DNA of 64,000 nucleotides, taken from Thermococcus eurythermalis. GTDB taxonomy: Archaea > Methanobacteriota_B > Thermococci > Thermococcales > Thermococcaceae. Location: contig NZ_CP008887.1 in assembly GCF_000769655.1 (NCBI RefSeq), positions 310,001-374,000 on the forward strand. The letters are read 5' to 3'. The first letter of the stretch is position 1. Every line of letters begins with the position of its first letter. Position numbers and translations under genes: made by a program. Below, one piece after another: positions 51,862 to 61,295 of the stretch. The notes beneath the pieces were generated by a model that saw only the letters and a list, made by a program, of their open reading frames with translations, did not search any database and had not been told where the DNA came from.

Positions 51862-52341
51862 CCCCTTCTTTTTTCTCCATTCGTAGAGGGCCTTTAGGGC
51901 AGAGTGATGTCCCCTTTCGATGTCGGCCAAATAGAGGTAAACCTTCTTGAGCTCCTCACTCTCAGTCTCCTCCGCGAGCTTTCTGTAAATCGCCTCCGCG
52001 AGCTTTTCAGCTTCCATAGCATTCAGGAGAACGTCCTCGAGGTCTTCGACCTTCCAGAACTTTCCGAGGACGTGGGTTCCCTCCACGCTCGGTATGTTGA
52101 CATCAACCAGTTCCTCGCCGTACCTCTCCCTGTAAATCTTGTAGAGCTCGTCGCCGTGGCCCTTGGATTCCTTGCCAAGCCTCTCAAAGGTCTCGTAGAC
52201 CTCCTTTGGAAGGCCGAGCTCTTTTGCTCTTTCAGCGAGCTTGAGGTAGGTTTCGGCCTCCTCGTATTCGCCCCTAATCCAGTAGCTGAGAAGCTCCCTT
52301 TCGTTGAGCTTTCTTATCTCGTTTAGAATCTCCACAACCAT
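51853..52341 (-). CDS. Ferritin-like (rubrerythrin-type, COG1633) protein 1
   Basis: The 162-residue four-helix protein has the diiron-type residues in RGEYEEAETYLKLAERAK, NAMEAEKLAEAIYRKLAEE and LADIERGHHSAL (ExxH). No rubredoxin tail is present. It may bind iron or detoxify peroxide. ATG 52341 with GGTGGTTG is the likely start. It begins 1 bp after the stop of a paralog. Confidence 0.8.
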   Translation of the reverse strand: MVVEILNEIRKLNERELLSYWIRGEYEEAETYLKLAERAKELGLPKEVYETFERLGKESKGHGDELYKIYRERYGEELVDVNIPSVEGTHVLGKFWKVEDLEDVLLNAMEAEKLAEAIYRKLAEETESEELKKVYLYLADIERGHHSALKALYEWRKKKGLL

Positions 52342-52342
52342 T

Positions 52343-52822
52343 TCAACCACCCAACCGTTCGTATTCCCGTTTGAGGGCCTCGTAATGCCCCTTTTCAACC
52401 TCTGCGAGCTTGAGGTAGAGCTCCCTCAGGTGCTCGTCCCCAACTTTCTCGGCCAGCGCCTGGTACGCCCTCATCGCTATCAGCTCGCTCTCCATTGCAG
52501 TTTCGAGAACTTCCCTGACCTGGTCGGCGCGCTCAAACTTCCCAAGGACGGGGAGAACCTCCAGCGGTGGAACATCGCTCGAAGGCTCCCTGCCAAATGA
52601 CAACTTGAACTGCTTCGCCAGCTCCTCGGCGTGCTTTTCGGAGTCCCTGCTGAGCTTGAGAAACGTCTCAACGAGGCTCTCAGGAAGCCCAAGGTCTCTC
52701 GCCCTCCCGGCAAGTTGCCTGTAAAACTCCGCCTCCTCCCTCTCGCTCGCTATCCAATAAGCTAAGGCCTCCTCATAGCCCAGCCCCTTGAGCCTCTCGA
52801 TGACTTCTTCAATGTTGAACAT
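52343..52822 (-). CDS. Ferritin-like (rubrerythrin-type, COG1633) protein 2
   Basis: The 159-residue protein is a clear paralog of the following gene: EREEAEFYRQLAGRARDLGL, ETAMESELIAMRAYQALAEK and LAEVEKGHYEAL align with its diiron helices. The two probably arose by tandem duplication and may form a heteromer. The upstream AT-rich stretch around 52850-52880 is the likely promoter. Confidence 0.8.
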   Translation of the reverse strand: MFNIEEVIERLKGLGYEEALAYWIASEREEAEFYRQLAGRARDLGLPESLVETFLKLSRDSEKHAEELAKQFKLSFGREPSSDVPPLEVLPVLGKFERADQVREVLETAMESELIAMRAYQALAEKVGDEHLRELYLKLAEVEKGHYEALKREYERLGG

Positions 52823-52924
52823 CGTTACCCCCGGAACATTTTGTAGGCCAACCTAATAAGCTTTTATCATGTAAAATTTCAATACCCACAACTCAGGACT
52901 TTCCAAAATCAAATCCCGAACCCC

Positions 52925-53407
52925 TCAGTCCTTTACCTCGAACTTGAGAACCTCCCCTTTCCGGACGACGCCGATTCCCGCCCGCTTTCCGAGAACCTCA
53001 ACGAGGACCGTGTAATCGGGCTCGCTCAGGTTCACTTTGAGGCCGTAGCGCTCGACGAGAAGGGAGCCAAGTTTAATCTCAAGCTCCCTCTGGGAGAGCC
53101 TCTTGTTGCCGCGGACTTTGGCGCGGACTGCAAAAGTCCCGTTTATCCTCTTTCCGAGCTCAAGGACCGCCTTTTCAACCTCTTCCCACTTCGCAGGGAC
53201 TACGATTTCAAGCGGGACAACCCTCTGTATTGCCTGCGTCTCAAACTCCCTGAGCCTTTCAAGGGCTTCATCTTTGGAGAGAGGCGTCTCGGCAAGGAGA
53301 ACGCCCCTCCAGTCCGTCCCCCTAACCCTGACGTCGCCAAGGGCCCACTCAAGTTCGAGTATTGCGGCCCCTTCCCTGCCGGGGGGTGCCGTTACAAGGA
53401 GAATCAT
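52925..53407 (-). CDS. THUMP-domain RNA-binding protein (Tan1-like)
   Basis: The 160-residue protein has the THUMP features VRAKVRGNKRLSQRELEIKL and PDYTVLVEVLGKRAGIGVV at its C-terminal half, and an N-terminal ferredoxin-like part. Archaeal lone THUMP proteins resemble eukaryotic Tan1, which assists cytidine acetylation in tRNA. It is divergent from the Orc-like ATPase gene. Confidence 0.85.
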   Translation of the reverse strand: MILLVTAPPGREGAAILELEWALGDVRVRGTDWRGVLLAETPLSKDEALERLREFETQAIQRVVPLEIVVPAKWEEVEKAVLELGKRINGTFAVRAKVRGNKRLSQRELEIKLGSLLVERYGLKVNLSEPDYTVLVEVLGKRAGIGVVRKGEVLKFEVKD

Positions 53408-53467
53408 TTCCGCTCACCAATGAACAAGCTTTTATATTCAGAGACCTTAAACACTTCGGTGGGTGAA

Positions 53468-54664
53468 ATGGAGGGTCTTAAACTTTACCAGTCATACGAG
53501 GTCTACGGCCTCTCAGCTAACCCCTTTGAACAGCTCGCCAGTGAGGGGATAAGCGACGTCGAGAGCATTCACGTTTATCAGGAGGTGGACATGCGCCTCC
53601 AGATGATAGTCTCGGAAGTCATAGGAAACAAGAGCTCAATAGCGCTCAGCATCGTCGGGCCCCTCGGCATGGGCAAGACCCAGAGACTGAAGACGCTCAT
53701 GAAGGCGATAGAGGAAAACAAAGGAAAGGCGATATACGTCAAGGTTGACACGAACGACATCCTCAAGCTGACGCGCGACATATTCTACGCGCTGAGGCCG
53801 CCCAAGAGCAGAACCAACATCTTCCTTGAGAACCTAAGCAAAAAGCTCGGCTTCATAGACAGGCTCGAGAAGATGCTCAGCGACCCAAAGGAGTACAAGA
53901 GCAGGGACATAGCCGAGCTTCTCGTCGAGCAGATGAGCAAATACCCATACTGCGCCCTGCTCCTGGACGAGCTCGAAAACATGCAGGGCGCAAGGGAGCA
54001 AGAGAAGATACAGTTCTTCGAGATGCTCAGGCACTTCATAAGCACGATGCCTAAGGGGTGCATCGTTGCCTTCGCGTGCGTCCCGGAGGCCTATGAGGAG
54101 TACAGCAGGATTTTCCCGGCGTTCTTCATGCGCCTCCACTACGAGTTCAAGCTCAGGCCGATGAGCCTTGAGGAGACATTTGAGCTCGTGAAGAAGAGGT
54201 TAAACAGGGTTCGCATAAGGGATACCGATGACCCAATATACCCCTTTACCGAGGAGGCAATAAAGCTCATCCACCAGCTCGGAAAGGGCAACCCGAGGCA
54301 GATTTTAAGGTTCCTGCACTACGTCCTGAGCGAGGCGGCGAAGCACAAGTTCGACCCGATTGACGACTACGTCGTGACTACAATCCTTGAGGAGCCCAAG
54401 AGCCTTGAGGAGTACCTCATGCGGATTCCAAAGGACTACAAAGACCTGGTGGAGGCCATAGTGTTTGAGTTCAACGGCGGGCCGGTAAGCTACATACAGG
54501 TGGCAAAGACCGTCAAGAAGCCGGGAATGCAGGTCTATGACAAGCTCAACGAGCTGGTAAGGCTCGGCTTCCTCGTGGGCGACCCCAAGGGCAACTACAA
54601 GGTTCCGGACTACGTCAGAAAGTTTTTAGAGGAGGGGCAGGTGGAGAAGCTGAAGGGTGAGTGA
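53468..54664 (+). CDS. Orc1/Cdc6-like AAA+ ATPase
   Basis: About 398 residues. LYQSYEVYGLSANPFEQLAS opens the protein, then Walker A GPLGMGKTQ, Walker B CALLLDELEN and a sensor-2-like GKGNPRQILRFLHYV. A C-terminal winged-helix region follows (GGPVSYIQVAKTVKKPGMQV and KLNELVRLGFLVGD). The layout resembles archaeal Orc/Cdc6 relatives, but it is shorter than the initiator and lies apart from any visible origin. It is translationally close to a membrane hydrolase-like gene. ATG 53468 follows GGTGGGTGAA. TATA-like GCTTTTATATTC lies at 53428-53439. Confidence 0.7.
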   Translation: MEGLKLYQSYEVYGLSANPFEQLASEGISDVESIHVYQEVDMRLQMIVSEVIGNKSSIALSIVGPLGMGKTQRLKTLMKAIEENKGKAIYVKVDTNDILKLTRDIFYALRPPKSRTNIFLENLSKKLGFIDRLEKMLSDPKEYKSRDIAELLVEQMSKYPYCALLLDELENMQGAREQEKIQFFEMLRHFISTMPKGCIVAFACVPEAYEEYSRIFPAFFMRLHYEFKLRPMSLEETFELVKKRLNRVRIRDTDDPIYPFTEEAIKLIHQLGKGNPRQILRFLHYVLSEAAKHKFDPIDDYVVTTILEEPKSLEEYLMRIPKDYKDLVEAIVFEFNGGPVSYIQVAKTVKKPGMQVYDKLNELVRLGFLVGDPKGNYKVPDYVRKFLEEGQVEKLKGE

Positions 54665-54665
54665 A

Positions 54666-55199
54666 GTGCCAAACTACGATACCCACGTGCTCAGCGGAAT
54701 AGTGACCTACCCGGCAGTGGTGCTCATGGGAGAGCTCCTGAAGGTCTACCTCCACCTGCCCATCGAGCTAACCACGACAGCGCTGGTGCTCGGCTATGCC
54801 TTTTACGTCCTCGGGAGCGATTTGCCGGACATAGACCACCCCGACGCACTGATACACAGGGGCTCAAAGCCGATAGTGAGCGTCGCGGTGGGAAGTGCAG
54901 TCTTCCTGTGGGCAAAGGACTTCGTGAACCTAAACCCTCCCTGGCTCAACCATGTTGTTTCATGGCTTACCGGCGCCTTCGGGGGCCTCGCCGCGTGGTA
55001 CCTGTTCACCGCGATAATGCCGAAGCACAGAGGAATCGTCCACTCGCTCCTCTTTGCGGCAATCTATGGAATGCTAGCGTTCCTCCTCGTTAACTACGGC
55101 CTCGGCATGAGCGAGGGTGCCGGCCTATACACAGGGCTCTCCGCGTTCCTCGGATACACCCTCCACCTGCTCCTCGACCGCTCGGTTAAGCTGGTATGA
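54666..55199 (+). CDS. YdjM-like membrane metal-dependent hydrolase
   Basis: The 177-residue membrane protein has the DUF457/YdjM pattern: YDTHVLSG, GSDLPDIDHPD and MPKHRGIVHSLLFA, with about four to five hydrophobic segments. It carries no OB insert, unlike the related gene at 14890. The start GTG 54666 follows GGTGAGTGA at the end of the Orc-like gene, so the two are co-expressed. The reaction is unknown. Confidence 0.75.
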   Translation: MPNYDTHVLSGIVTYPAVVLMGELLKVYLHLPIELTTTALVLGYAFYVLGSDLPDIDHPDALIHRGSKPIVSVAVGSAVFLWAKDFVNLNPPWLNHVVSWLTGAFGGLAAWYLFTAIMPKHRGIVHSLLFAAIYGMLAFLLVNYGLGMSEGAGLYTGLSAFLGYTLHLLLDRSVKLV

Positions 55200-55230
55200 G
55201 GAAAGGGCCGTGTGATGAAGCCCAGAACCT

Positions 55231-55243
55231 CTTTTTTTATTTA
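55231..55243 (+). terminator. Oligo-T terminator
   Basis: CTTTTTTTATTTA lies about 30 bp after the YdjM-like gene and fits an archaeal T-rich terminator. It also sits right before the hairpin resembling an IS200/IS605 end. Confidence 0.5.
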
Positions 55244-55248
55244 ATACA

Positions 55249-55300
55249 CGTCTGACCTCCTCCCCGCCGTGAACGGCGAGGCTTTCAAAAGAAAAATGTA
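55249..55300. mobile_element. Possible IS200/IS605-family end remnant with hairpin
   Basis: CTGACCTCCTCCCCGCCGTG followed by AACGGCGAGGCTTTC forms a hairpin (55262-55281, GCCG/CGGC around loop TGAA plus flanking pairs). This sequence closely resembles what I remember of the right ends of IS200/IS605 (TnpB) elements in Thermococcales, read here on the minus strand. No tnpA or tnpB gene is present. It would be a solo end left after decay. Confidence 0.4.
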
Positions 55301-55434
55301 ACTAACAGGATTAAGCTCGACGCGGAAACCCCTCCAGGCGAAATAAGGGTCGAGGTCGTGGTTTAAATACACACCGCTGGGCAATAATGCTTTTAAGTAT
55401 TCAACCAAAAGTTGGGAACTGGAGGTGAGTTAAG

Positions 55435-56430
55435 ATGTTCAGCCTCGGAGGATTTTCAGGCGGAAAAGACTACGAGAACAAGACCTGGGACGTGCTCATC
55501 ATCGGAGCGGGGCCAGCAGGCTTTACCGCGGCAATATACGCGGCGCGCTTCGGCCTTGAGACCCTAATCATAAGCAAGGACATCGGCGGAAACATGGCGC
55601 TGACCGACCTCATAGAGAACTACCCAGGCTTTCCAGAGGGAATCAGCGGCTCGGAGCTGGCAAGCAAGATGCACGAGCACGTCAAAAAGCTCGGCGTTGA
55701 TGTCGTCTTTGACGAGGTCGAGAGGATTGACCCGGCGGAGTGCGCCTACTACGAGGGCCCGTGCAAGTTCGTCGTCAAAACGAAGAACGGCAAGGAGTAC
55801 AAGGGGAGAACCATAATCATAGCCGTTGGAGCAGCGCCGAGGAAGCTCCACGTCCCCGGAGAGGAAGAGTTCACCGGAAGGGGCGTTTCCTACTGCGCCA
55901 CCTGCGACGGCCCGCTCTTCAAGGGCAAGAAGGTCATAGTCGTCGGCGGCGGGAACACCGCGCTCCAGGAGGCCCTCTACCTCAAGAGCATCGGCGTTGA
56001 CGTCACCCTCGTCCACAGGCGCGACCAGTTCAGGGCCGACAAGATACTCCAGGACCGCTTCAAGGAGAGCGGAATTCCAACCATACTCAACACCGTCGTC
56101 ACGGAGATTAAAGGAACCAACAAGGTTGAGGCAGTTAAGCTGAAGAACGTCAAGACCGGCGAGGAGTGGGAGATGGAGGTTGACGGCGTCTTCATATTCA
56201 TCGGCTACGAGCCGAAGACCGACTTCGCCAAGCACCTCGGCATAACCGACGACTACGGTTACATTCCCGTGGACATGTACATGCGCACGAAGGTTCCGGG
56301 CATATTCGCGGCCGGCGACATAACCAACGTCTTCAAACAGATAGCGGTAGCGGTCGGCCAGGGAGCCATCGCGGCGAACTCGGCTAAGGAGTTCCTCGAG
56401 GAATGGAAGACGAAGAACGGGGTAGAGTGA
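55435..56430 (+). CDS. trxB: Thioredoxin reductase
   Basis: The 331-residue flavoprotein has FAD-binding GAGPAGFTAAIYAARFG, the redox-active CATCDGP, NAD(P)-binding GGGNTALQEALYL and the closing FAD motif GIFAAGDITN. It is slightly longer than bacterial TrxB because of an N-terminal extension. It reduces protein disulfide oxidoreductases. Promoter-like GCTTTTAAGTAT lies at 55389-55400 and GGAGGTGAG before the ATG. Confidence 0.93.
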   Translation: MFSLGGFSGGKDYENKTWDVLIIGAGPAGFTAAIYAARFGLETLIISKDIGGNMALTDLIENYPGFPEGISGSELASKMHEHVKKLGVDVVFDEVERIDPAECAYYEGPCKFVVKTKNGKEYKGRTIIIAVGAAPRKLHVPGEEEFTGRGVSYCATCDGPLFKGKKVIVVGGGNTALQEALYLKSIGVDVTLVHRRDQFRADKILQDRFKESGIPTILNTVVTEIKGTNKVEAVKLKNVKTGEEWEMEVDGVFIFIGYEPKTDFAKHLGITDDYGYIPVDMYMRTKVPGIFAAGDITNVFKQIAVAVGQGAIAANSAKEFLEEWKTKNGVE

Positions 56431-56580
56431 AGCGAATCCCTTCCTCATCTTTCTTTTAACCACATTGATTTTTCACCTCACCCTGGTAAGACGGCACTCT
56501 TTTACAGGTTCAAGTTTTCCGAAGCATTCTCGAAAAACTTTCGGCCAAAGATGTCCATTATTGAGCGTAGAGTTATATAG

Positions 56581-57948
<1,368 letters not shown>

Positions 57949-57991
57949 AGTTTTTAACCTCTTCCTCCCCTTTTCTAACTTGGGTGATTGA

Positions 57992-58591
57992 ATGGACGAG
58001 ACACTGGTCGAGCTTTCGAGGTATACCCCCTATGCGTTTGCGGTTGCAATAGTGGTCTTTGTGCTCTATCTGTGGCTCAACCGCCGGAAGTTCAGAAACG
58101 TCAATGTTGTAGCCGTTGCAGGAGTTTCAACGGCGCTCGTTGCCGTCGCGACGAGGGCAATCAACATCCCCACGCCGGCCACAGGAGGATACATCAACCT
58201 CGGCGACACGATGGTCATGTTCGTCGCAATGGTCTTCGGGCCCGTGATTGGGACCTTCGCCGGCGGTGTGGGTTCGGCCCTTGGAGACGTTATATCCGGA
58301 TATCCCGGCTGGGCACCGGTAACACTCATCATAAAGGGCATCGAGGGCCTCGTAGTCGGCTACATATCCCAGAAGTTCGAAGGCGTCGGGGGCCTCATAG
58401 TAGCTGGAACGGTAGGCGGAATACTCATGGTCTCAGGCTACTTCCTCTTCGAGTACTACGCCTTCGGCTTCAGCAATGCGTACAGCGAGCTCCCAGGGAA
58501 CCTTGCCCAGGCGGTTACTGGAATAATCGTCGGAACTGGGCTTGCTAACGCAATAAAGAAAAGATATCCGGAAATCGAGAGCCTTCTTTAA
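57992..58591 (+). CDS. ECF transporter S-component (substrate-binding membrane protein)
   Basis: The 199-residue protein has about six membrane segments and the S-component pattern GGYINLGDTMVMFVAMVFGP followed by GGVGSALGDVISGYPGW and IKGIEGLVVGYI. It captures a vitamin or cofactor precursor and works with a shared ECF energising module, which is not in this window. The specific substrate is not readable. It ends 4 bp into the convergent DUF1884 gene. Confidence 0.82.
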   Translation: MDETLVELSRYTPYAFAVAIVVFVLYLWLNRRKFRNVNVVAVAGVSTALVAVATRAINIPTPATGGYINLGDTMVMFVAMVFGPVIGTFAGGVGSALGDVISGYPGWAPVTLIIKGIEGLVVGYISQKFEGVGGLIVAGTVGGILMVSGYFLFEYYAFGFSNAYSELPGNLAQAVTGIIVGTGLANAIKKRYPEIESLL

Positions 58592-58881
58592 ACGTCCAGT
58601 TTCTCCAATTCTTTCCAGACCCTCTCTTCCTCAAGGAATGGCTCAACTGAAATCCTGCGGGAGGCCTTCTTTATCTGGCTGAGGTAGTTTGAGTCCGCTA
58701 TCACCGCATCGTAGCCAAGCTCGTCTATCCTGTAGATTTTAAGGCCCAGCGACGGCAGGAGCTCCCTGGCGTGCTCGATAAACCCTGGCCCAGCGAGCAT
58801 TATGTCCGGGTTCATGTCGTCCTTCTTGAGCTCCTCAATGGCCTTGAGTATGACCTCTTTCAGCTCCTCAATGTTCTTCAT
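58588..58881 (-). CDS. DUF1884 protein (predicted truncated HK97-fold, 'family 4' encapsulin-like)
   Basis: The 97-residue protein has a leading helix ([20 protein letters not shown]), then [40 protein letters not shown] and a basic beta region [16 protein letters not shown]. It fits DUF1884 (PF08967) as I remember it, a family restricted to hyperthermophilic archaea. From memory, it was proposed to be a lone A-domain of the HK97 capsid fold, called family 4 encapsulins, with deoC among its partner genes. Its ATG overlaps the deoC stop (ATGA), so the two are coupled. Confidence 0.65.
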   Translation of the reverse strand: MKNIEELKEVILKAIEELKKDDMNPDIMLAGPGFIEHARELLPSLGLKIYRIDELGYDAVIADSNYLSQIKKASRRISVEPFLEEERVWKELEKLDV

Positions 58882-59549
58882 TTTTGGGCGCCCTCCACAA
58901 TTTTTACACCGCTCGACGTGCCAATCCTGTTCGCACCGGCCTCTATCATGGCAACGGCCTGCTCGTAAGTCCTTATTCCACCGGAAGCCTTAACGCCCAT
59001 CTCGGGGCCGACTACCTTTCTCATCAGCCTGACGTCCTCAACTGTGGCACCGCCGCTTCCAAAGCCGGTCGAAGTCTTCACGAAGTCAGCACCTGCCTCC
59101 TTTGCCAGCTCGCAGGCCTTGACCTTCTCCTCGTCGGTTAGGTAGCAGGTCTCGATTATGACCTTGACCTTTGCCCCTTTCTCGTGCGCTACTTTCACGA
59201 CCTCCTCTATGTCCCTCTTAACGTACTCGTAGTCCCCGTCCTTGAGGGCGCCTATGTTGATGACCATGTCGAGCTCATCGGCGCCGTCGTCAAGGGCCTT
59301 CTTTGCCTCGAAGACCTTGACCTCAGTCGGCGTCGCGCCGAGCGGGAAGCCGATGACGCTGGCAACCCTGACGTCCGCCCCCTTCCCGCTCAGGTAGTCT
59401 TTGGCGAGCTTGACGCGGTAGGGGTTCACACAGACAGCGTAGAAGCCGTACTGGATTGCCTCATCGCAGAGCTTGATGATGTCCTCCTTCGTCGCGTAAG
59501 GCTTTAGATTGGTATGGTCTATGTAGCGTGCAATCTCGCGGGCATTCAT
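58878..59549 (-). CDS. deoC: Deoxyribose-phosphate aldolase
   Basis: The 223-residue TIM barrel has [15 protein letters not shown] at the N terminus, [17 protein letters not shown], and the Schiff-base Lys in [30 protein letters not shown] lies at the C-terminal phosphate site. It cleaves 2-deoxyribose 5-phosphate to glyceraldehyde 3-phosphate and acetaldehyde. The acetaldehyde could feed the alcohol dehydrogenase. It is followed by a coupled DUF1884 gene. Confidence 0.95.
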   Translation of the reverse strand: MNAREIARYIDHTNLKPYATKEDIIKLCDEAIQYGFYAVCVNPYRVKLAKDYLSGKGADVRVASVIGFPLGATPTEVKVFEAKKALDDGADELDMVINIGALKDGDYEYVKRDIEEVVKVAHEKGAKVKVIIETCYLTDEEKVKACELAKEAGADFVKTSTGFGSGGATVEDVRLMRKVVGPEMGVKASGGIRTYEQAVAMIEAGANRIGTSSGVKIVEGAQK

Positions 59550-59623
59550 TGATGACCACCTGAAGTGAGTAGCTTGAAAGAACTATTTAGCGTTTTCTCT
59601 CCTTCGTTAGGGAGGAACCGAGA

Positions 59624-59941
59624 TTATTGATTTTCAAAGCGTGTCAAGCTTCTCAGGACGGTGATGAGCTGTTCTTCCACGGAGGAATCTTCAAGCTCGG
59701 GCCTTACTTCTCCCCGTGCTATGGCGTCAAGAACTTCAACAGCGTTGTCCCAGCTCTCCTCAAGGGTTTCGCCCTTGGGAATCGGGTTCCTGAGGACGTG
59801 CCAGCGCCCTGTCGCTTCAGAGTAGACGAGAACCCGGGGAATGTAGTCGATATCCATGAAGGTATTATCAAGGCTGAGCTCGATTCTAAGGCCGTCGAGC
59901 TCAAGGTAACCTTCTTTCCGGAGCTTCCTTTTCCAGTCCAT
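59624..59941 (-). CDS. Hypothetical protein (Thermococcales-type)
   Basis: The 105-residue protein begins MDWKRKLRKEGYLELDGLRI and is a mixed alpha/beta chain with DYIPRVLVYSEATGRWHVLR. A C-terminal helical acidic tail follows. It has no known motif. It is transcribed after the CGP-CTERM gene, with a 30-bp gap, and may be co-transcribed with it. Confidence 0.55.
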   Translation of the reverse strand: MDWKRKLRKEGYLELDGLRIELSLDNTFMDIDYIPRVLVYSEATGRWHVLRNPIPKGETLEESWDNAVEVLDAIARGEVRPELEDSSVEEQLITVLRSLTRFENQ

Positions 59942-59971
59942 GGTGAAAAGTTGAAGAATGTGTTTAAAAGC

Positions 59972-61177
59972 TCATCTCTTCCAAAGTAGGACGACCAGAG
60001 ACAACCCAACCATCAGGGCAGGGCCGCAGATTTCCCCGCTCGGCGAGCCATTAGTCGAAGTCGTAGTATCTGTTGAGGGCGGCTGAGTTGCGGTTGGCCC
60101 GACATAAGCCGTTCCGTTCGGGAGGTCGTAGGCGGGCACAACGGGCGAGGTGCACCTGACCAGGGAGGGGTCTTTGCTCTCATCGTAGGGTATCCAGGCA
60201 TAAGCGCCGTTTTTCGTCTCGTACCAGCCGATGTGAGAGTTCCAGCCGGCCTTTCCAGACCCGGCAACCCTGGTTATTGCCCCAATGTCCTCATCGCTTA
60301 TCTGGAGGACTCCCACTTCCCTCAGCCACTCAAGCTCTGTCTTTACCGCTACGGATAAGTTTACCTCGGAGGGGTCTATTACAGGGGCAATCTCCACCTG
60401 GGGCGAAATTGCAGGGTCCGATAGTGGCAGGCAGTCAACTCCAAAGGCGGAGAGAAACTCCCCGACCGCGGCCTTAAGCTCATCGGGCCCCACGCCGCGA
60501 GCTTCGGCTTCCACCTCCACGAGACCCGCCCGGATAACCTGTGATGGGTCAACCCCGTGCTTTCTAAGGCATGATTTAAAGTCCCCGTTCGGCTTCCAGG
60601 TGCAGAACCCGTTTACACAGCCACAGCTCGTCAGCGAGAAACACTCATACCACGGCTTATAAACACAGGGAGTTACTATCTTCGCGGCCTCGTTTCTGGG
60701 GGCGCAGACCTCCCCGGAGCAACCGCCAGTGGCGCAGTCCCTGTCAGAATTACACTCGCTCCCGGCTACAGGCTTCAGGGCTATCGTGATGTTGTCCCTG
60801 GTAAAGGTCATGTTGGCTATCTCCTTCCAGCCCCCAGCCTTCAGCTTTTCAATAGCGGAGGCAGTCACAAGTAGGGAGGCGTTGAAAGTAACGCTGGCCA
60901 CTACCTCCGCAGGAATCTGCACCCTCAAGTGCGGGCCGTCGCTGGCGTTCCAGAGCATGACGATGAGCCTCTCATCGTAGTGGGAGCGGAAAATGAAGGT
61001 ACCGTTCTCAACTATCGCGTTGTGGAGAGCGTTGAAAGTCGGATAGGGCCTGTAAACTATCCCCGGCTTGTTCAGAACGACCTCAACGGCATAGGAATCG
61101 GCGGGACTCATGCAGGCCTTCACGAGGGGAGCAGAGAACAACACCAGGAGCACGATAAATGCGACAGCTTTCCGCAT
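59972..61177 (-). CDS. Secreted eight-cysteine-cluster protein with CGP-CTERM tail
   Basis: The 401-residue protein has a signal peptide ([20 protein letters not shown]). A Cys cluster follows ([19 protein letters not shown], then [20 protein letters not shown] and KSCLRKHG). A Pro/Thr/Ser-rich linker comes next. The C terminus is [19 protein letters not shown], a CGP-CTERM sorting signal. This tail occurs in many Thermococcaceae surface proteins and probably leads to processing and anchoring at the Cys. The function of the cluster is unknown. ATG 61177 with GGTGAG is favoured over GTG 61183. Confidence 0.82.
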   Translation of the reverse strand: MRKAVAFIVLLVLFSAPLVKACMSPADSYAVEVVLNKPGIVYRPYPTFNALHNAIVENGTFIFRSHYDERLIVMLWNASDGPHLRVQIPAEVVASVTFNASLLVTASAIEKLKAGGWKEIANMTFTRDNITIALKPVAGSECNSDRDCATGGCSGEVCAPRNEAAKIVTPCVYKPWYECFSLTSCGCVNGFCTWKPNGDFKSCLRKHGVDPSQVIRAGLVEVEAEARGVGPDELKAAVGEFLSAFGVDCLPLSDPAISPQVEIAPVIDPSEVNLSVAVKTELEWLREVGVLQISDEDIGAITRVAGSGKAGWNSHIGWYETKNGAYAWIPYDESKDPSLVRCTSPVVPAYDLPNGTAYVGPTATQPPSTDTTTSTNGSPSGEICGPALMVGLSLVVLLWKR

Positions 61178-61250
61178 TATCACTCACCGAGATGAGAATA
61201 TGCAAACGGATATATACGCCTATCCATTGCTTCAGCCCGGATTGAAGCTA

Positions 61251-61263
61251 AAACCTTTATATG
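61251..61263 (+). promoter_or_regulatory. BRE/TATA promoter of the enolase gene
   Basis: AAACCTTTATATG matches the Thermococcus BRE plus TATA form. It lies about 33 bp before ATG 61296, so transcription would start near 61285, giving a short leader that contains GAGGTGAT. Confidence 0.55.
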
Positions 61264-61295
61264 CCCACCCGCGAATATCACCCGAGGTGATTGAT

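Noticed and set aside
55411-55427. GTTGGGAACTGGAGGTG before trxB as a SurR site
   Set aside because: It fits eight of nine fixed bases but ends in GTG rather than GTT. It overlaps the ribosome binding site, which by itself explains part of the match.
61110-61295. N-terminal extension of enolase
   Set aside because: Enolase begins at MENPFEITG. The extension overlaps the start of the divergent CGP-CTERM gene and the enolase TATA element.
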